DNA from: Martelella alba
GTDB taxonomy: Bacteria; Pseudomonadota; Alphaproteobacteria; Rhizobiales; Rhizobiaceae
Direction of reading: 5' to 3'
DNA: 64,000 bases
Assembly: GCF_006516955.1 (NCBI RefSeq)
Contig: NZ_VHLG01000004.1
Span: forward strand, 124,001-188,000
Shown here one piece after another: positions 27,073 to 35,586 of this stretch. Under the pieces are notes generated by a model, which did not search any database, was not told where the DNA came from, and was given only the letters and a program-made list of their open reading frames with translations. The number at the start of each line of letters is the position of its first letter. Within the stretch, counting starts at the first letter, position 1. A program made the position numbers and the translations under genes.

Positions 27073-28419
27073 ATGACACGGATCTTTGCCGAGACGATAT
27101 TGACGCGAAACGGCCTGGTGAGCAATGCCCGGCTGACGGTTCGCGATGGGCAGATCGACACGATCGCAACAGGCGTTGCGGCCGAGCCGGTCGACGAGCG
27201 GCACAGCCTGATCATTCCCGCCATTCCCAACCTTCACAGCCACGCCTTCCAGCGCGCCATGGCCGGGATGACCGAGCGGCGCGGCATGACGGCTGACAGC
27301 TTCTGGAGCTGGCGCGAGCTGATGTATCGCTTCGCGTGGAAAATCCGGCCGGACGAGGTCGAAGCCATCGCGGCACAGCTTTACATGGAAATGCTGGAAG
27401 CCGGATTCGGCCGGGTCGGAGAGTTCCATTATCTCCACAACGACGAGGATGGCACCCATTACGACAACATTGCCGAGATGGCCGAGCGCATCGCAGCGGC
27501 AGCCAGCACGACCGGCATCGGATTGACACTTCTGCCGGTCTTCTACGCCCAATCCGGCTTTGGCGGCCTCGCCCCGCATGAGGGGCAGCGCCGTTTCATT
27601 CATGACACGGAAAGTTTTGCGCGGCTGATGGCGGCGGCCCGGCAGGCGCTTTCCCCGCTTCCCACATCACGACTGGGTGTCGCACCGCACTCTCTGCGCG
27701 CCGTCACGCTTGAGGATCTGGGCAGGGTCGCCGCGCTTGCCGGCGATGGACCGATCCACATCCATATCGCCGAACAGCTGAAGGAGGTCGAAGACTGTAT
27801 CGCCTGGAGCGGTACGCGCCCGGTCTCGCTGCTGTTTGACCATGCCGACGTCGACGCGCGCTGGTGCCTGATCCACGCCACCCATATGAGCGCGGAAGAA
27901 ACCGCCCGCTTTGCCCGCTCGGGCGCGGTTGCCGGTCTCTGCCCGGTCACAGAGGCCAATCTGGGCGACGGCACCTTCCCGGCCGCCGCCTTTCTGGCGC
28001 AAGGCGGGCGGCTTGGCGTCGGCTCTGATTCCAATGTGCTGATCGGCCTTGCCGATGAATTGCGCCAGCTTGAATATTCAGCACGCCTTGCCGAACATGC
28101 CCGCAATGTGATCGCCCCGGCGGGTGGCTCCACCGGGCGCCACCTCATCGATCTCGCTGTCGATGGTGGCGCGCGCGCCCTTGGTGCTGCGGCGGCTATC
28201 ACCGAAGGCAGCGCTGCCGATTTCGTTTCCCTCGATACTTCTGAAGCCCCGTGGCTTGCGGGTGACGCAGCCCTTGACGGCTTCATCTTTGCCAATGCGG
28301 TGAAGGTTGACGGCGTCTGGATCGCAGGCGAGAAACTGGTGGAAAATGGCCGCCATCGCGACAGGGGTGCCATCACCGCACGCTTCCGCCGGGCCATGAC
28401 GGCACTGACGGCCGATTAG
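27073..28419 (+). CDS. hutF: Formimidoylglutamate deiminase
   Basis: The 448-residue amidohydrolase converts N-formimino-L-glutamate to N-formyl-L-glutamate and ammonia in the five-step histidine pathway. Metal ligands are visible in PNLHSHAFQRAMAG, APHSLRAV, HIHIAEQLKEVEDC, LIHATHM and GSDSNVLI; the VGEFHYLHND strand is characteristic of HutF. The frame is open far upstream (to 26956), but ATG 27073 is chosen: it follows GATGAGG and gives the family's usual N-terminus, MTRIFAETILTRNG. No hutH, hutU, hutI or hutG is in the window. Confidence 0.93.
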   Translation: MTRIFAETILTRNGLVSNARLTVRDGQIDTIATGVAAEPVDERHSLIIPAIPNLHSHAFQRAMAGMTERRGMTADSFWSWRELMYRFAWKIRPDEVEAIAAQLYMEMLEAGFGRVGEFHYLHNDEDGTHYDNIAEMAERIAAAASTTGIGLTLLPVFYAQSGFGGLAPHEGQRRFIHDTESFARLMAAARQALSPLPTSRLGVAPHSLRAVTLEDLGRVAALAGDGPIHIHIAEQLKEVEDCIAWSGTRPVSLLFDHADVDARWCLIHATHMSAEETARFARSGAVAGLCPVTEANLGDGTFPAAAFLAQGGRLGVGSDSNVLIGLADELRQLEYSARLAEHARNVIAPAGGSTGRHLIDLAVDGGARALGAAAAITEGSAADFVSLDTSEAPWLAGDAALDGFIFANAVKVDGVWIAGEKLVENGRHRDRGAITARFRRAMTALTAD

Positions 28420-28480
28420 GGACATCAGGCACTTCCAGCCTGCCAGCCCGGCGTGATAACAAGACGGCAATTCCAGCCCT

Positions 28481-28512
28481 GCCGCCGGGAGCTCCTGTCC
28501 GGACGGCTTTTT
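28481..28512 (+). terminator. Intrinsic terminator between hutF and rppH, touching the rppH leader
   Basis: GCCGCCGG pairs with CCGG-A-CGGC (one bulged A) around a 10-base loop and is followed by TTTTT. The T-run ends two bases before the rppH Shine-Dalgarno AGGAGG (28515-28520). If active, it would end hutF transcripts and leave rppH dependent on read-through. Confidence 0.6.
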
Positions 28513-28525
28513 CAGGAGGTCTGCC

Positions 28526-29050
28526 TTGTCCGAGGAAATCCGCCGGCCGCGTGCCGATGAACTGCCCTATCGTCCCAATGTCGGCGTCATGGTGCTCAAT
28601 CGCGATGGCAAGGTCTGGGTTGGCCGCCGCCTTTCGGAAAACAATAGCGAAAGCGATGGCAGCCCGCAGCTCTGGCAAATGCCGCAGGGCGGCATTGATG
28701 CCGGCGAGGCGCCATTGCCTGCCGCCATGCGCGAGCTTTACGAAGAGACGGGCATGAAGACCGTAACGCTTCTGGCCGAGGCCTCGCGCTGGATCAATTA
28801 CGACCTGCCGGAAGCGCTGATCGGTATCGGCCTGCGCGGCAAATATCGCGGCCAGACCCAGCGCTGGTTCGCCTTCCGCTTTGAGGGTGATGAGAGCGAG
28901 ATCGCGATCGATCCGCCACCTCAGGGCCACATGCGCGAATTTGATGCCTGGCAATGGGTTGATATGGAGACACTTCCCGCGCTGATCGTCGAATTCAAAC
29001 GCGCCGTTTATGAAGACGTTGTCTCCGAATTCCGCCACCTGGTGGCCTGA
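28526..29050 (+). CDS. rppH: RNA pyrophosphohydrolase (Nudix)
   Basis: The 174-residue enzyme removes pyrophosphate from the 5' end of transcripts, starting RNase E-dependent decay. The Nudix box is complete: GGIDAGE, seven residues, then REL-Y-EETGM. RppH/NudH features include [21 protein letters not shown]-like N-terminus and WQMPQGGID. Translation starts at TTG 28526; AGGAGG at 28515-28520 sits five bases upstream and no ATG is suitably placed. A terminator-like hairpin directly precedes the ribosome-binding site. Confidence 0.92.
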   Translation: MSEEIRRPRADELPYRPNVGVMVLNRDGKVWVGRRLSENNSESDGSPQLWQMPQGGIDAGEAPLPAAMRELYEETGMKTVTLLAEASRWINYDLPEALIGIGLRGKYRGQTQRWFAFRFEGDESEIAIDPPPQGHMREFDAWQWVDMETLPALIVEFKRAVYEDVVSEFRHLVA

Positions 29051-29052
29051 CG

Positions 29053-29088
29053 AAAAACCCCGGCCTCATGCGGGCCGGGGCTCTCTTC
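29053..29088. terminator. Terminator between convergent rppH and bfr
   Basis: Stem CCCCGGCC / GGCCGGGG (29058-29080) with a 7-base loop. On the minus strand it is followed by TTTTTCG, giving a standard intrinsic terminator for bfr; on the plus strand the tail CTCTCTTCT is weaker but usable for rppH. Confidence 0.8.
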
Positions 29089-29122
29089 TATCAATGATCC
29101 GGCTGCACTGCAGCATAGATGA

Positions 29123-29611
29123 TCAGTCTTCCGCCTCATTGGTCGCGGCAGCATTGAGCATGGCGTATTTCTTGTCGCCAAGCGTGTCCAGAAGCTCAAG
29201 CTGGGTTTCGAGGAAGTCGATATGTCCTTCCTCGTCGATCATCAGCTCTTCAAAGAGCTTCATGCTCACATAGTCGCCAGCTTCGTGACAGACATCGCGG
29301 GAAGCCTTGTAGGAATTGCGGGCTTCGTATTCACCGGCAAGGTCGGCTTCCAGCACTTCCTTGACATTCTGACCGATGCGCAGCGGCGCAAGCGTCTGCA
29401 GATTGGGATGACCTTCGAGGAAGATGATGCGGTCTACCAGCTTGTCGGCGTGTTGCATTTCCTCGATCGATTCGGCGCGCTCCTTGGCGGCGAGCTTGGT
29501 TAAGCCCCAGTCCTCCAGAAGACGGTAATGCAGCCAATACTGATTGACCGCACCAAGCTCAAGAAACAGTGCTTCGTTCAGCCGCTCGATGACTTTTTTG
29601 TCGCCTTTCAA
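29123..29611 (-). CDS. bfr: Bacterioferritin
   Basis: The 162-residue iron-storage protein forms a 24-mer shell with ferroxidase centres and intersubunit heme. Ligands are visible: [15 protein letters not shown] (first Glu), [19 protein letters not shown] with the heme Met at about 52 and Glu/His iron ligands, then [13 protein letters not shown] and [21 protein letters not shown]. The start is probably TTG at 29611 ([14 protein letters not shown]), six bases after AGGAGAG; an in-frame ATG at 29635 lacks such a site and would add eight unusual residues. The gene overlaps the end of the Bfd-like gene upstream, so the two are coupled. Confidence 0.93.
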   Translation of the reverse strand: MKGDKKVIERLNEALFLELGAVNQYWLHYRLLEDWGLTKLAAKERAESIEEMQHADKLVDRIIFLEGHPNLQTLAPLRIGQNVKEVLEADLAGEYEARNSYKASRDVCHEAGDYVSMKLFEELMIDEEGHIDFLETQLELLDTLGDKKYAMLNAAATNEAED

Positions 29612-29888
29612 TGTCCGCTCTCCTGTTTTGTTCATGGAACTGTTTGAGGCGGCTCATAAAATCAAAAATCTCCGCCTCGGTCGAGTCACGTTTCAGATGA
29701 TACGCCTCTGTCGTGCGGATGATAATGTCGACGACATTCGGAAAGCAACCGCAGCAGCGACCGCGTTTCGCCATACGATGATAGACTTTCGCCGGTACGA
29801 TCAGCTGCCAGCAGTCTTCTGCGAGGAGCTCGTTAACCGTGTCCTCGATTTCCTTTTCAGTGATGAAATTGCAGCTGCAGACAAGCAT
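29559..29888 (-). CDS. bfd: Bacterioferritin-associated ferredoxin (2Fe-2S)
   Basis: A 109-residue protein whose first ~65 residues match Bfd: cysteines C4 and C6 (LVCSCNFIT) and C45/C48 ([15 protein letters not shown]) would hold a 2Fe-2S cluster that donates electrons to bacterioferritin for iron release. The typical enzyme is 64-90 residues; here a ~40-residue charged tail ([24 protein letters not shown]) extends through the bfr start, overlapping bfr by 53 bp. The overlap argues for coordinated synthesis of store and release protein. Confidence 0.85.
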   Translation of the reverse strand: MLVCSCNFITEKEIEDTVNELLAEDCWQLIVPAKVYHRMAKRGRCCGCFPNVVDIIIRTTEAYHLKRDSTEAEIFDFMSRLKQFHEQNRRADIERRQKSHRAAERSTVS

Positions 29889-30188
29889 GACCTTAACCGA
29901 CGACAGTTAAACCTTCCTTTTCCAGGTGACTTTGCAGAAAGAAGGTGATCGTTGTCAAGATTTTTCTGGAGTATGAAAGTTCACATTTAGGCGACGCAGT
30001 GTTCATGTGGACGCGGCCGATGACGCTTAAGCGGCTTTTCAGCGACCGGGCGACATGCTGCCCGCCAGGCCTCCCTCCTCTCAGACGCGCGACAAAATAC
30101 CGCATGCCCCATGGCAGCGGATTTTACATGCAGAGCAGGAAGAAGGGAGGAAATGTTCTGTTCCGATCCGCCCCCAGATCAGAATTGA
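29889..30188. other. 300-bp intergenic region upstream of bfd
   Basis: This region must hold the bfd-bfr promoter, since both genes run leftward from 29888. A TTGACA (minus strand, about 29956) lies 60-70 bp upstream of bfd. I looked for RirA-type (TGA-N9-TCA) and Irr-type iron boxes and saw no convincing match. No gene of reasonable length with a ribosome-binding site was found on either strand. Confidence 0.5.
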
Positions 30189-30338
30189 TCAGTGAATTGC
30201 TGCAGTCGCACAAGGATCGATGCCATAGGCCGGTGCACAGCCATCCTTGCCGGCAGCGACCGTACCTGGCGCAGCTAGCGAGGCGGCGATGATAACCAGC
30301 GCAGCACCAACAAAGAGGAAGGCAATCGATTTACCCAT
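30189..30338 (-). CDS. Small secreted or membrane-anchored hypothetical protein
   Basis: A 49-residue frame starting MGKSIAFLFVGAALVIIAASLAAPGTVAAGK and continuing DGCAPAYGIDPCATAAIH. The N-terminus looks like a signal peptide or single membrane helix (about 4-22), with possible cleavage after TVA. The remaining 20 residues contain two cysteines nine residues apart that could form a disulfide. AAAGG lies upstream of ATG 30338. No family recognised. The frame continues upstream to 30389, but that part lacks a ribosome-binding site. Confidence 0.45.
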   Translation of the reverse strand: MGKSIAFLFVGAALVIIAASLAAPGTVAAGKDGCAPAYGIDPCATAAIH

Positions 30339-30498
30339 CGCGAAAGACCTTTCAGTATCTGATCGCTCAATCATGATCACGCCCAACATGTCAACAAAGC
30401 GTAAACGACGTTACCTTTGTGACAGCAGTATCACTACGTCTATGACGCAGAGGTGAAAATTTTGTTCCAATTATGATGCCACGAAGCGCATTTTGCCC

Positions 30499-31470
30499 TC
30501 AGGCGACGCGCCCGAACTGACCGTGCTCGCGGTACTGCACCAGATAGCCCGGCAGGACCGAGCCAAGCACAACCGGGGTAATGCCCGCCGCCTCAAGTGT
30601 GCGTCCTTCCGCAATCGCCTCGGCAGATACGACACTGTCTTGCTTCAAAAGCCGAACCTGATCCGGCGTCACCGGCGGTTTGATCAGCGGGATCGCCGAA
30701 GCAATACCGGCAAACAGCGAGGCCAGCCCGAAAGGTATCGACACAAGCCGCCGCTTGCGGCCGGTGATCTTGAGGATCATTTCAAGACACTGGCGGAAAT
30801 CGACAACATCGCGACCGCCAAGCTCATAGATCGCGCCCTTGACGAGCTTGCCCTCGACAGACAGCGCAACAGTCTCGGCCACATCGCCGACATAGACCGG
30901 CTGAAACTTCGTCCGGCCGCCGCCAATCAGCGGCAGGAAAAGCGAGGAAAGGGTCATGGCCGCAAATTTGTTGAAGAACTGGTCTTCCGTGCCAAAGACA
31001 AGCGACGGCCGCAGGATAACGGTATCGCTGAGCGCATCCTGCACCGCCTTTTCGCCTGCAGCCTTGCTGCGCGCATAGGAAGACGGTGATCCGGCGCTGG
31101 CGCCGATGGCGGAAATATGGGTGAGCCCAGCACCTTCATCCCGCGCAGCCTCAGCGACAAGTGCCGCGCCTCTGGCCTGAACGGGATCGAACTTGTTCTT
31201 GCCGCTCTCAAACATGAGGCCGACACAATTGACGACATGCGAAGCACCGGAAACGGCATTTTTGACCGAATCGGGATAACGCAGATTGGCCTGAACAAAC
31301 GTGATCTGTCCGACATTGCCGAGCGGCTGCAGGAAACCGGCCAGATCCGGCCGGCGCACGGCAACACGAATGCGATAGCCACGCTTGGCAAGCGCACGCA
31401 CGACATAGCGCCCGAGAAAACCCGACCCACCGAATACCGTCACCAACGGGGGAATATTCGAAAGCGTCAT
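30499..31470 (-). CDS. NDUFA9-like NAD(P)-binding protein (complex I subunit/assembly family)
   Basis: A 323-residue atypical short-chain dehydrogenase. The nucleotide motif VTVFGGSGFLGRYVVRALAKRGYRIRVAVRRP (about residues 9-40) and YARSKAAGEKAV with Tyr and Lys spaced as in SDR enzymes are present. GGRTKFQPVYVGDVAE matches the NDUFA9 subgroup. Alphaproteobacterial members are orthologs of the mitochondrial complex I accessory subunit, although their role in bacteria is less clear. ATG 31470 is chosen for AGGAG ten bases upstream. It is a single gene downstream of pyrF on the same strand. Confidence 0.85.
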   Translation of the reverse strand: MTLSNIPPLVTVFGGSGFLGRYVVRALAKRGYRIRVAVRRPDLAGFLQPLGNVGQITFVQANLRYPDSVKNAVSGASHVVNCVGLMFESGKNKFDPVQARGAALVAEAARDEGAGLTHISAIGASAGSPSSYARSKAAGEKAVQDALSDTVILRPSLVFGTEDQFFNKFAAMTLSSLFLPLIGGGRTKFQPVYVGDVAETVALSVEGKLVKGAIYELGGRDVVDFRQCLEMILKITGRKRRLVSIPFGLASLFAGIASAIPLIKPPVTPDQVRLLKQDSVVSAEAIAEGRTLEAAGITPVVLGSVLPGYLVQYREHGQFGRVA

Positions 31471-31622
31471 GGCTCGCTCCTGACTGCACACATGTTCATG
31501 ATAGATTGCAATTCCCTTAGCCCAATCCGGCAGCAAGGTGAAGTGCCTAACGCCGCTGCGGCCCAAAAGGCAGTGTTTTTTCCGCCTCGTGGCTTTGCCG
31601 TCACAGATAGTTAATGGCTGAC

Positions 31623-32330
31623 TTACCGGTTGGCCGGCCAGATCGCCGTTTCAACTTCTCCGAGAATGGCGCGGGCTGCAGCCTTCGGGTCTTCTGCCCG
31701 GACCACAGGACGGGCGACGACCAGATGGGAGGCACCGGCCTTGACGGCGTCATACGGGGTGACAACCCGCTTCTGATCCCCCTGATCCACGCCGAGCGGA
31801 CGGATGCCAGGCGTCACGACCGCCATGTCCGGCCCGACGATCTGGCGCACAATGTCAGCCTCCGCTGCCGAACAAACGATCCCGCCCATCCCCGCTTCAG
31901 CCGCCTGGGCCGCGCGCTTTTCCACGAGGCTTTTCGCATCGACCGCATAGCCGGCCTCGACCAGATCCTCGTCATCCATGGAGGTGAGGACGGTAACGCC
32001 GAGCAGGCAGAGCCCGGAGCCCTCGGCGGCGGCAACGGCGGCGCGCATCGCCTTGGGATAGGCGTGCAGCGTCAGCATCGTCATGCCCATCTTGGCAATA
32101 TTCTCGACACCCTTGGCAACCGTGTTGTCGATATCGAGAAGCTTCATATCAAGGAAGATCTTCTTGCCATCGGCGGCGAGCTCGCGGGCGAAATCCAGCC
32201 CGCCTGCGAAAACCAGCTGATAGCCGATCTTGTAAAAATCCACCGCATCGCCCAGCAATGTGACCATGGCTTCCGCCTCGGCCACCGTCGGAACATCAAG
32301 CCCGACAATCAATCGATCCTTCGCACTCAT
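31623..32330 (-). CDS. pyrF: Orotidine 5'-phosphate decarboxylase
   Basis: The 235-residue enzyme makes UMP, the last step of de novo pyrimidine synthesis. Catalytic residues lie in [13 protein letters not shown] (D-x-K-x-x-D triad) with [16 protein letters not shown] at the N-terminus and VTPGIRP and [16 protein letters not shown] in the phosphate-binding C-terminus. ATG 32330 overlaps the stop of the phosphatase-like gene (ATGA) and has AGGA eight bases before it, so pyrF is translationally coupled to that gene. Confidence 0.94.
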   Translation of the reverse strand: MSAKDRLIVGLDVPTVAEAEAMVTLLGDAVDFYKIGYQLVFAGGLDFARELAADGKKIFLDMKLLDIDNTVAKGVENIAKMGMTMLTLHAYPKAMRAAVAAAEGSGLCLLGVTVLTSMDDEDLVEAGYAVDAKSLVEKRAAQAAEAGMGGIVCSAAEADIVRQIVGPDMAVVTPGIRPLGVDQGDQKRVVTPYDAVKAGASHLVVARPVVRAEDPKAAARAILGEVETAIWPANR

Positions 32331-32947
32331 TTCGGCCATCCTTCCCACAATTCCATCGGCGTCCAGTCGCATAAAAGCGCGCAATCGGAAAGGCTGAAGC
32401 AGAAAATATTACCGCCACCACCCGGCTGATCCTCATCAGCACTGATCGCGCCCCCTTTCAGATGGCATTTCAGCAGTGTTCCAACCGCTCCATGGCCGAC
32501 AAAGGCAATGGGACGCTCCCACTGCCGAAGCGCAAGCACGGACTGAACGGCCTTGACGATGCGCGCTTGCGCATCCTCAGCCCGCTCCCAGCCGCGATAG
32601 GAGACATCCGGCTGGCCGAGAAAGGCGAGCCGTGCAGCCTCGAACTCACCACCAGCCAGATAGCCGGTGGCCGAGCGGTCATTTTCATGGGTTTCTGCAA
32701 CAATCTCGACACCAAGCCCCGTCGCAGCCGCCAGAATGCCTGCGGCCTCAACCGCCTTGGTTTCAGCACTCGAGACGATATGGCCGAGGTCCTGCACGAC
32801 TGAGCGCGCGGCAAAGGCCGCCATGCGCTGGCGCCCGAGAGCCGAAAGCGGCCATTCAGGCACCGGCACGGCCGGATCCTGCGCCACCTGGGGATGGGTG
32901 ATGTAGAGTGCGTAAATCCTTCCCTCCCCGGTGGTCGGCCTAAACAC
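32327..32947 (-). CDS. Histidine phosphatase superfamily protein with altered RHG motif
   Basis: A 206-residue protein with the histidine-phosphatase fold pattern: N-terminal YITHPQV (about 15-21), [45 protein letters not shown] and the second His in [12 protein letters not shown]. The usual RHG catalytic triplet reads THP: the nucleophilic His is kept, but Arg is replaced by Thr and Gly by Pro, so catalysis may be altered. It starts with GTG inside the end of dnaN (8-bp overlap) and overlaps pyrF by 4 bp, linking replication clamp, phosphatase and pyrimidine genes in one transcript. Confidence 0.8.
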   Translation of the reverse strand: MFRPTTGEGRIYALYITHPQVAQDPAVPVPEWPLSALGRQRMAAFAARSVVQDLGHIVSSAETKAVEAAGILAAATGLGVEIVAETHENDRSATGYLAGGEFEAARLAFLGQPDVSYRGWERAEDAQARIVKAVQSVLALRQWERPIAFVGHGAVGTLLKCHLKGGAISADEDQPGGGGNIFCFSLSDCALLCDWTPMELWEGWPK

Positions 32948-34058
32948 GCATCGGCATCAGAACATAGAGCGCTTCGGCGCTGGCCGTATCGCGGATCAGC
33001 GTCGGCGATCCGGCATCGGCAAACAGGAAAACAGCATCCTCGCCGGTCAGCTGCGAGGTGATATCGAGCAGATATTTGGCGTTGAAACCGATATCCATCG
33101 GCTCGCTGTCATAGGAGACGGCGAGTTCATCAGTGGCGCTGCCCGAATCGGGATTGTTGACGGTCAGCGTCAGCTGTCCTTCGGAAAGCGAAAGCTTGAC
33201 GGCGCGGCCGCGCTCCGACGACACGGTCGAGACGCGGTCAACGGCCTTGGCAAAGCCCTGGCAGTCGATGCGCATTTCGCGGTCATTATTGGCCGGGATA
33301 ACGCGCTGATAATCCGGGAAGGTGCCGTCAATCAGCTTCGACGTCATGACGATCTCGCCAATGGTGAAGCGGATCTTCGCATCGGAAACCTCGACCTTGA
33401 CGCTTGCTTCCGGGTCATCAACCAGCTTCTGGATCTCGCCGACCGTCTTGCGCGGAATGATGACGCCGGGCATGTTTTCGCACCCCGCAGGCGCCTCGAT
33501 CTCGGCGCGTGCCAGACGGTGGCCATCGGTGGCAACCGCGCGCAGTTTCAAGGACGATCCCTCGCTCATGGCGTGGAAGAAGATGCCGTTCAGATAATAA
33601 CGGGTTTCCTCGGTGGAGATCGCGAACTGGGTCCGGTCGATCAGCATCTTCAGCTCGGAGGCCTTGATGGTGAATGCATGGCTGAAGGTGCCGGCGGTCA
33701 GATCCGGAAAATCGGCTTCCGGCAGGCATTGCAGCGAAAACTTCGACCGGCCCGAGGCAACCGAAATCGACGCCCCGTCGGGATCGGTCGCCAGCATGAC
33801 TTCCGAACCGTCTGAAAGCTTGCGGACGATTTCATAAAGCAGATAGGCAGGCACGGTGGTCGCACCGGCCTTTTCCACCATGGCAGCCGTTGCCTCGGTG
33901 ATTTCAAGATCCAGGTCGGTCGCCTTCATGGTCAGGCTGTTGCCCTCTGCCTTCAGCAGCACATTGGAGAGAATCGGTATCGTGTTGCGCCTTTCGACCA
34001 CGCGATGAACATGGTTCAGGGACTTCAACAGGTTGGACCGCTCCAGGGTGATACGCAT
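32940..34058 (-). CDS. dnaN: DNA polymerase III sliding clamp (beta subunit)
   Basis: The 372-residue clamp holds the replicase on DNA as a ring dimer. The three-fold domain structure begins MRITLERSNLLKSLNHVHRVVERRNTIPILSNVLL, with FAISTEETRYYLNGIFFH and LRAVATDGHRLA in the middle domain and the C-terminal [10 protein letters not shown] close to the partner-binding cleft. The start at 34058 has GGAAG upstream. In this organism dnaN is not beside dnaA; it is followed by a phosphatase-like gene and pyrF. Confidence 0.96.
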   Translation of the reverse strand: MRITLERSNLLKSLNHVHRVVERRNTIPILSNVLLKAEGNSLTMKATDLDLEITEATAAMVEKAGATTVPAYLLYEIVRKLSDGSEVMLATDPDGASISVASGRSKFSLQCLPEADFPDLTAGTFSHAFTIKASELKMLIDRTQFAISTEETRYYLNGIFFHAMSEGSSLKLRAVATDGHRLARAEIEAPAGCENMPGVIIPRKTVGEIQKLVDDPEASVKVEVSDAKIRFTIGEIVMTSKLIDGTFPDYQRVIPANNDREMRIDCQGFAKAVDRVSTVSSERGRAVKLSLSEGQLTLTVNNPDSGSATDELAVSYDSEPMDIGFNAKYLLDITSQLTGEDAVFLFADAGSPTLIRDTASAEALYVLMPMRV

Positions 34059-34277
34059 GACTTTCGCTTCCACTCAATCTCCGCCGCATGGGCGTTTGGA
34101 ACCCGCAGCCGCCCAAAATGGCCTGCGGGTTTGGGGGCTCAAATTGACAGGAAAGCCGGGTGAAAGGCAAGGGGCGGTTTTCACGCCATACCCATAATTC
34201 ACATGAGGACGGCTGCAATATCCTTGTCGCCAGGGCAAAGCCGTGATCATAAGAAGGCATGAACAGGGACAAGAACC

Positions 34278-35180
34278 ATGCAGGATGACGCCAGCGCACC
34301 AACCTTCGAGATATCGGGGCGCAAACTTGATGCCCGGCCGCTTGCGCCTGGCCTCTATCTGGTGGCAACGCCGATCGGCAATCTCGGGGATATTACCCTG
34401 CGTGCGCTGGAAACGCTCGCCGCCGCCGATATCCTCGCCTGCGAGGACACCCGCGTGACCCGCAAGCTCATCGACCGCTATGTCATCCGCGCCCGCCCCT
34501 TTGCCTATCACGAGCATAATGCCGAAGAGGCCGGTGAAAAGCTGCTGGCAGCACTGCGCGAGGGAAAATCAGTGGCGCTGGTGTCCGATGCCGGAACGCC
34601 GCTGGTCTCCGACCCCGGCTACCGCCTTGCAAAGCTGGCCATTGCCGAAGATTTGCCGGTCTTTCCGATCCCTGGTGCCTCGGCGCCGCTGGCAGCCCTT
34701 GTCGGCGCCGGTCTTCCCAATGACGCTTTTTTCTTCGCCGGCTTTCTGCCCTCCAAGGACAAGGCACGGCGCGACCGGCTTGCAGAACTCAGCGCCGTCC
34801 CGGCAACGCTGATCTTTTTCGAATCACCGCACCGGATCGCAGCAACGCTTGTTTCAGCCGCCGATGTGCTGGGCGCCGAACGCCCCGCCGCCGTCTGCCG
34901 GGAGCTGACCAAGACGCATGAGGAATTTTCCCGCGACACGCTCGGCCTTTTGGCCGACGCCTTCGCAACACGCGATGTGAAGGGGGAGATCGTACTGGTC
35001 ATCGGCCCGCCACTGCCAAAGGGAGCCCCGGCAGAAGAAGATGTCGATGTGCTTTTGAAGCGCCTCGTCGCCGAAATGCCCGCAGGCAAGGCAGCGAGTG
35101 AGGCCGCGCAGATGACCGGCCTCGCCCGCCGCGACCTCTATCAGCGACTGCTAGCCCTGAAGGACAGCGATGACGCGTGA
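34278..35180 (+). CDS. rsmI: 16S rRNA (cytidine-1402 2'-O)-methyltransferase
   Basis: The 300-residue SAM enzyme methylates the ribose of C1402 in 16S rRNA at the decoding centre. RsmI motifs include LYLVATPIGNLGDITLRALETLAAADILACEDTRVT (in pieces), ALVSDAGTPLVSDPGYRL, and FVFAGFLPSKDKARRDRL-like plus FFESPHRIAATL. Length matches E. coli RsmI. It overlaps yraN by 11 bp and is divergent from dnaN. Confidence 0.93.
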   Translation: MQDDASAPTFEISGRKLDARPLAPGLYLVATPIGNLGDITLRALETLAAADILACEDTRVTRKLIDRYVIRARPFAYHEHNAEEAGEKLLAALREGKSVALVSDAGTPLVSDPGYRLAKLAIAEDLPVFPIPGASAPLAALVGAGLPNDAFFFAGFLPSKDKARRDRLAELSAVPATLIFFESPHRIAATLVSAADVLGAERPAAVCRELTKTHEEFSRDTLGLLADAFATRDVKGEIVLVIGPPLPKGAPAEEDVDVLLKRLVAEMPAGKAASEAAQMTGLARRDLYQRLLALKDSDDA

Positions 35181-35535
35181 GCCCGCCCCGTCCCGCGTCA
35201 AGGCAGAACGCCGTGGCCGGCGGGCGGAATGGATCGCCGCGCTTTATCTGACATGTAAAGGATACCGCATCGTCGCCATGCGCTACAAGACGCCATCGGG
35301 TGAGATCGACCTGATTGCCCGCAAGGGAGATCTGGCGATTTTCATCGAGGTCAAGGCGCGCAAAAGCCGCGAAAGCGCCATTGATGCGGTGTCCTATGAG
35401 GCCATGCGGCGCATCCGCGCGGCGTCCGACTTATGGCTCAAGCGCCAGAAGAACTGGCACGCGATTTCCTCGCGCTTTGACATTGTCGCCGTTACACCCG
35501 GCAGGCTTCCCCAACATATCCCCAACGCATTCTGA
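35170..35535 (+). CDS. yraN: YraN/UPF0102 family nuclease-like protein
   Basis: This 121-residue protein has the restriction-endonuclease-like core of UPF0102: GRRAEWIAALYLTCKGYRIVAMRYKTPSGEIDLIARKGDLAIFIEVKARKS, in which the E-ID...E-K residues resemble a nuclease site. The family is near-universally found downstream of rsmI and has been linked to DNA processing, but its role is not established. ATG 35170 lies in the end of rsmI. Confidence 0.9.
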   Translation: MTREPAPSRVKAERRGRRAEWIAALYLTCKGYRIVAMRYKTPSGEIDLIARKGDLAIFIEVKARKSRESAIDAVSYEAMRRIRAASDLWLKRQKNWHAISSRFDIVAVTPGRLPQHIPNAF

Positions 35536-35568
35536 CAAGCATCAGGCCAAGGCGGCCATTTTACAATT

Positions 35569-35586
35569 CTGCCACAAATCCGTAGC
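35569..35586 (+). promoter_or_regulatory. Degenerate PHO-box-like sequence upstream of ugpB
   Basis: CTGCCAC-AAAT-CCGTAGC has the 7-4-7 layout and the AT-rich spacer of a PhoB box (CTGTCAT-N4-CTGTCAT). The first half matches five of seven consensus positions, the second only three or four. ugp operons are PhoB-regulated in rhizobia, which is the reason to list it; the match alone is weak. Confidence 0.25.
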
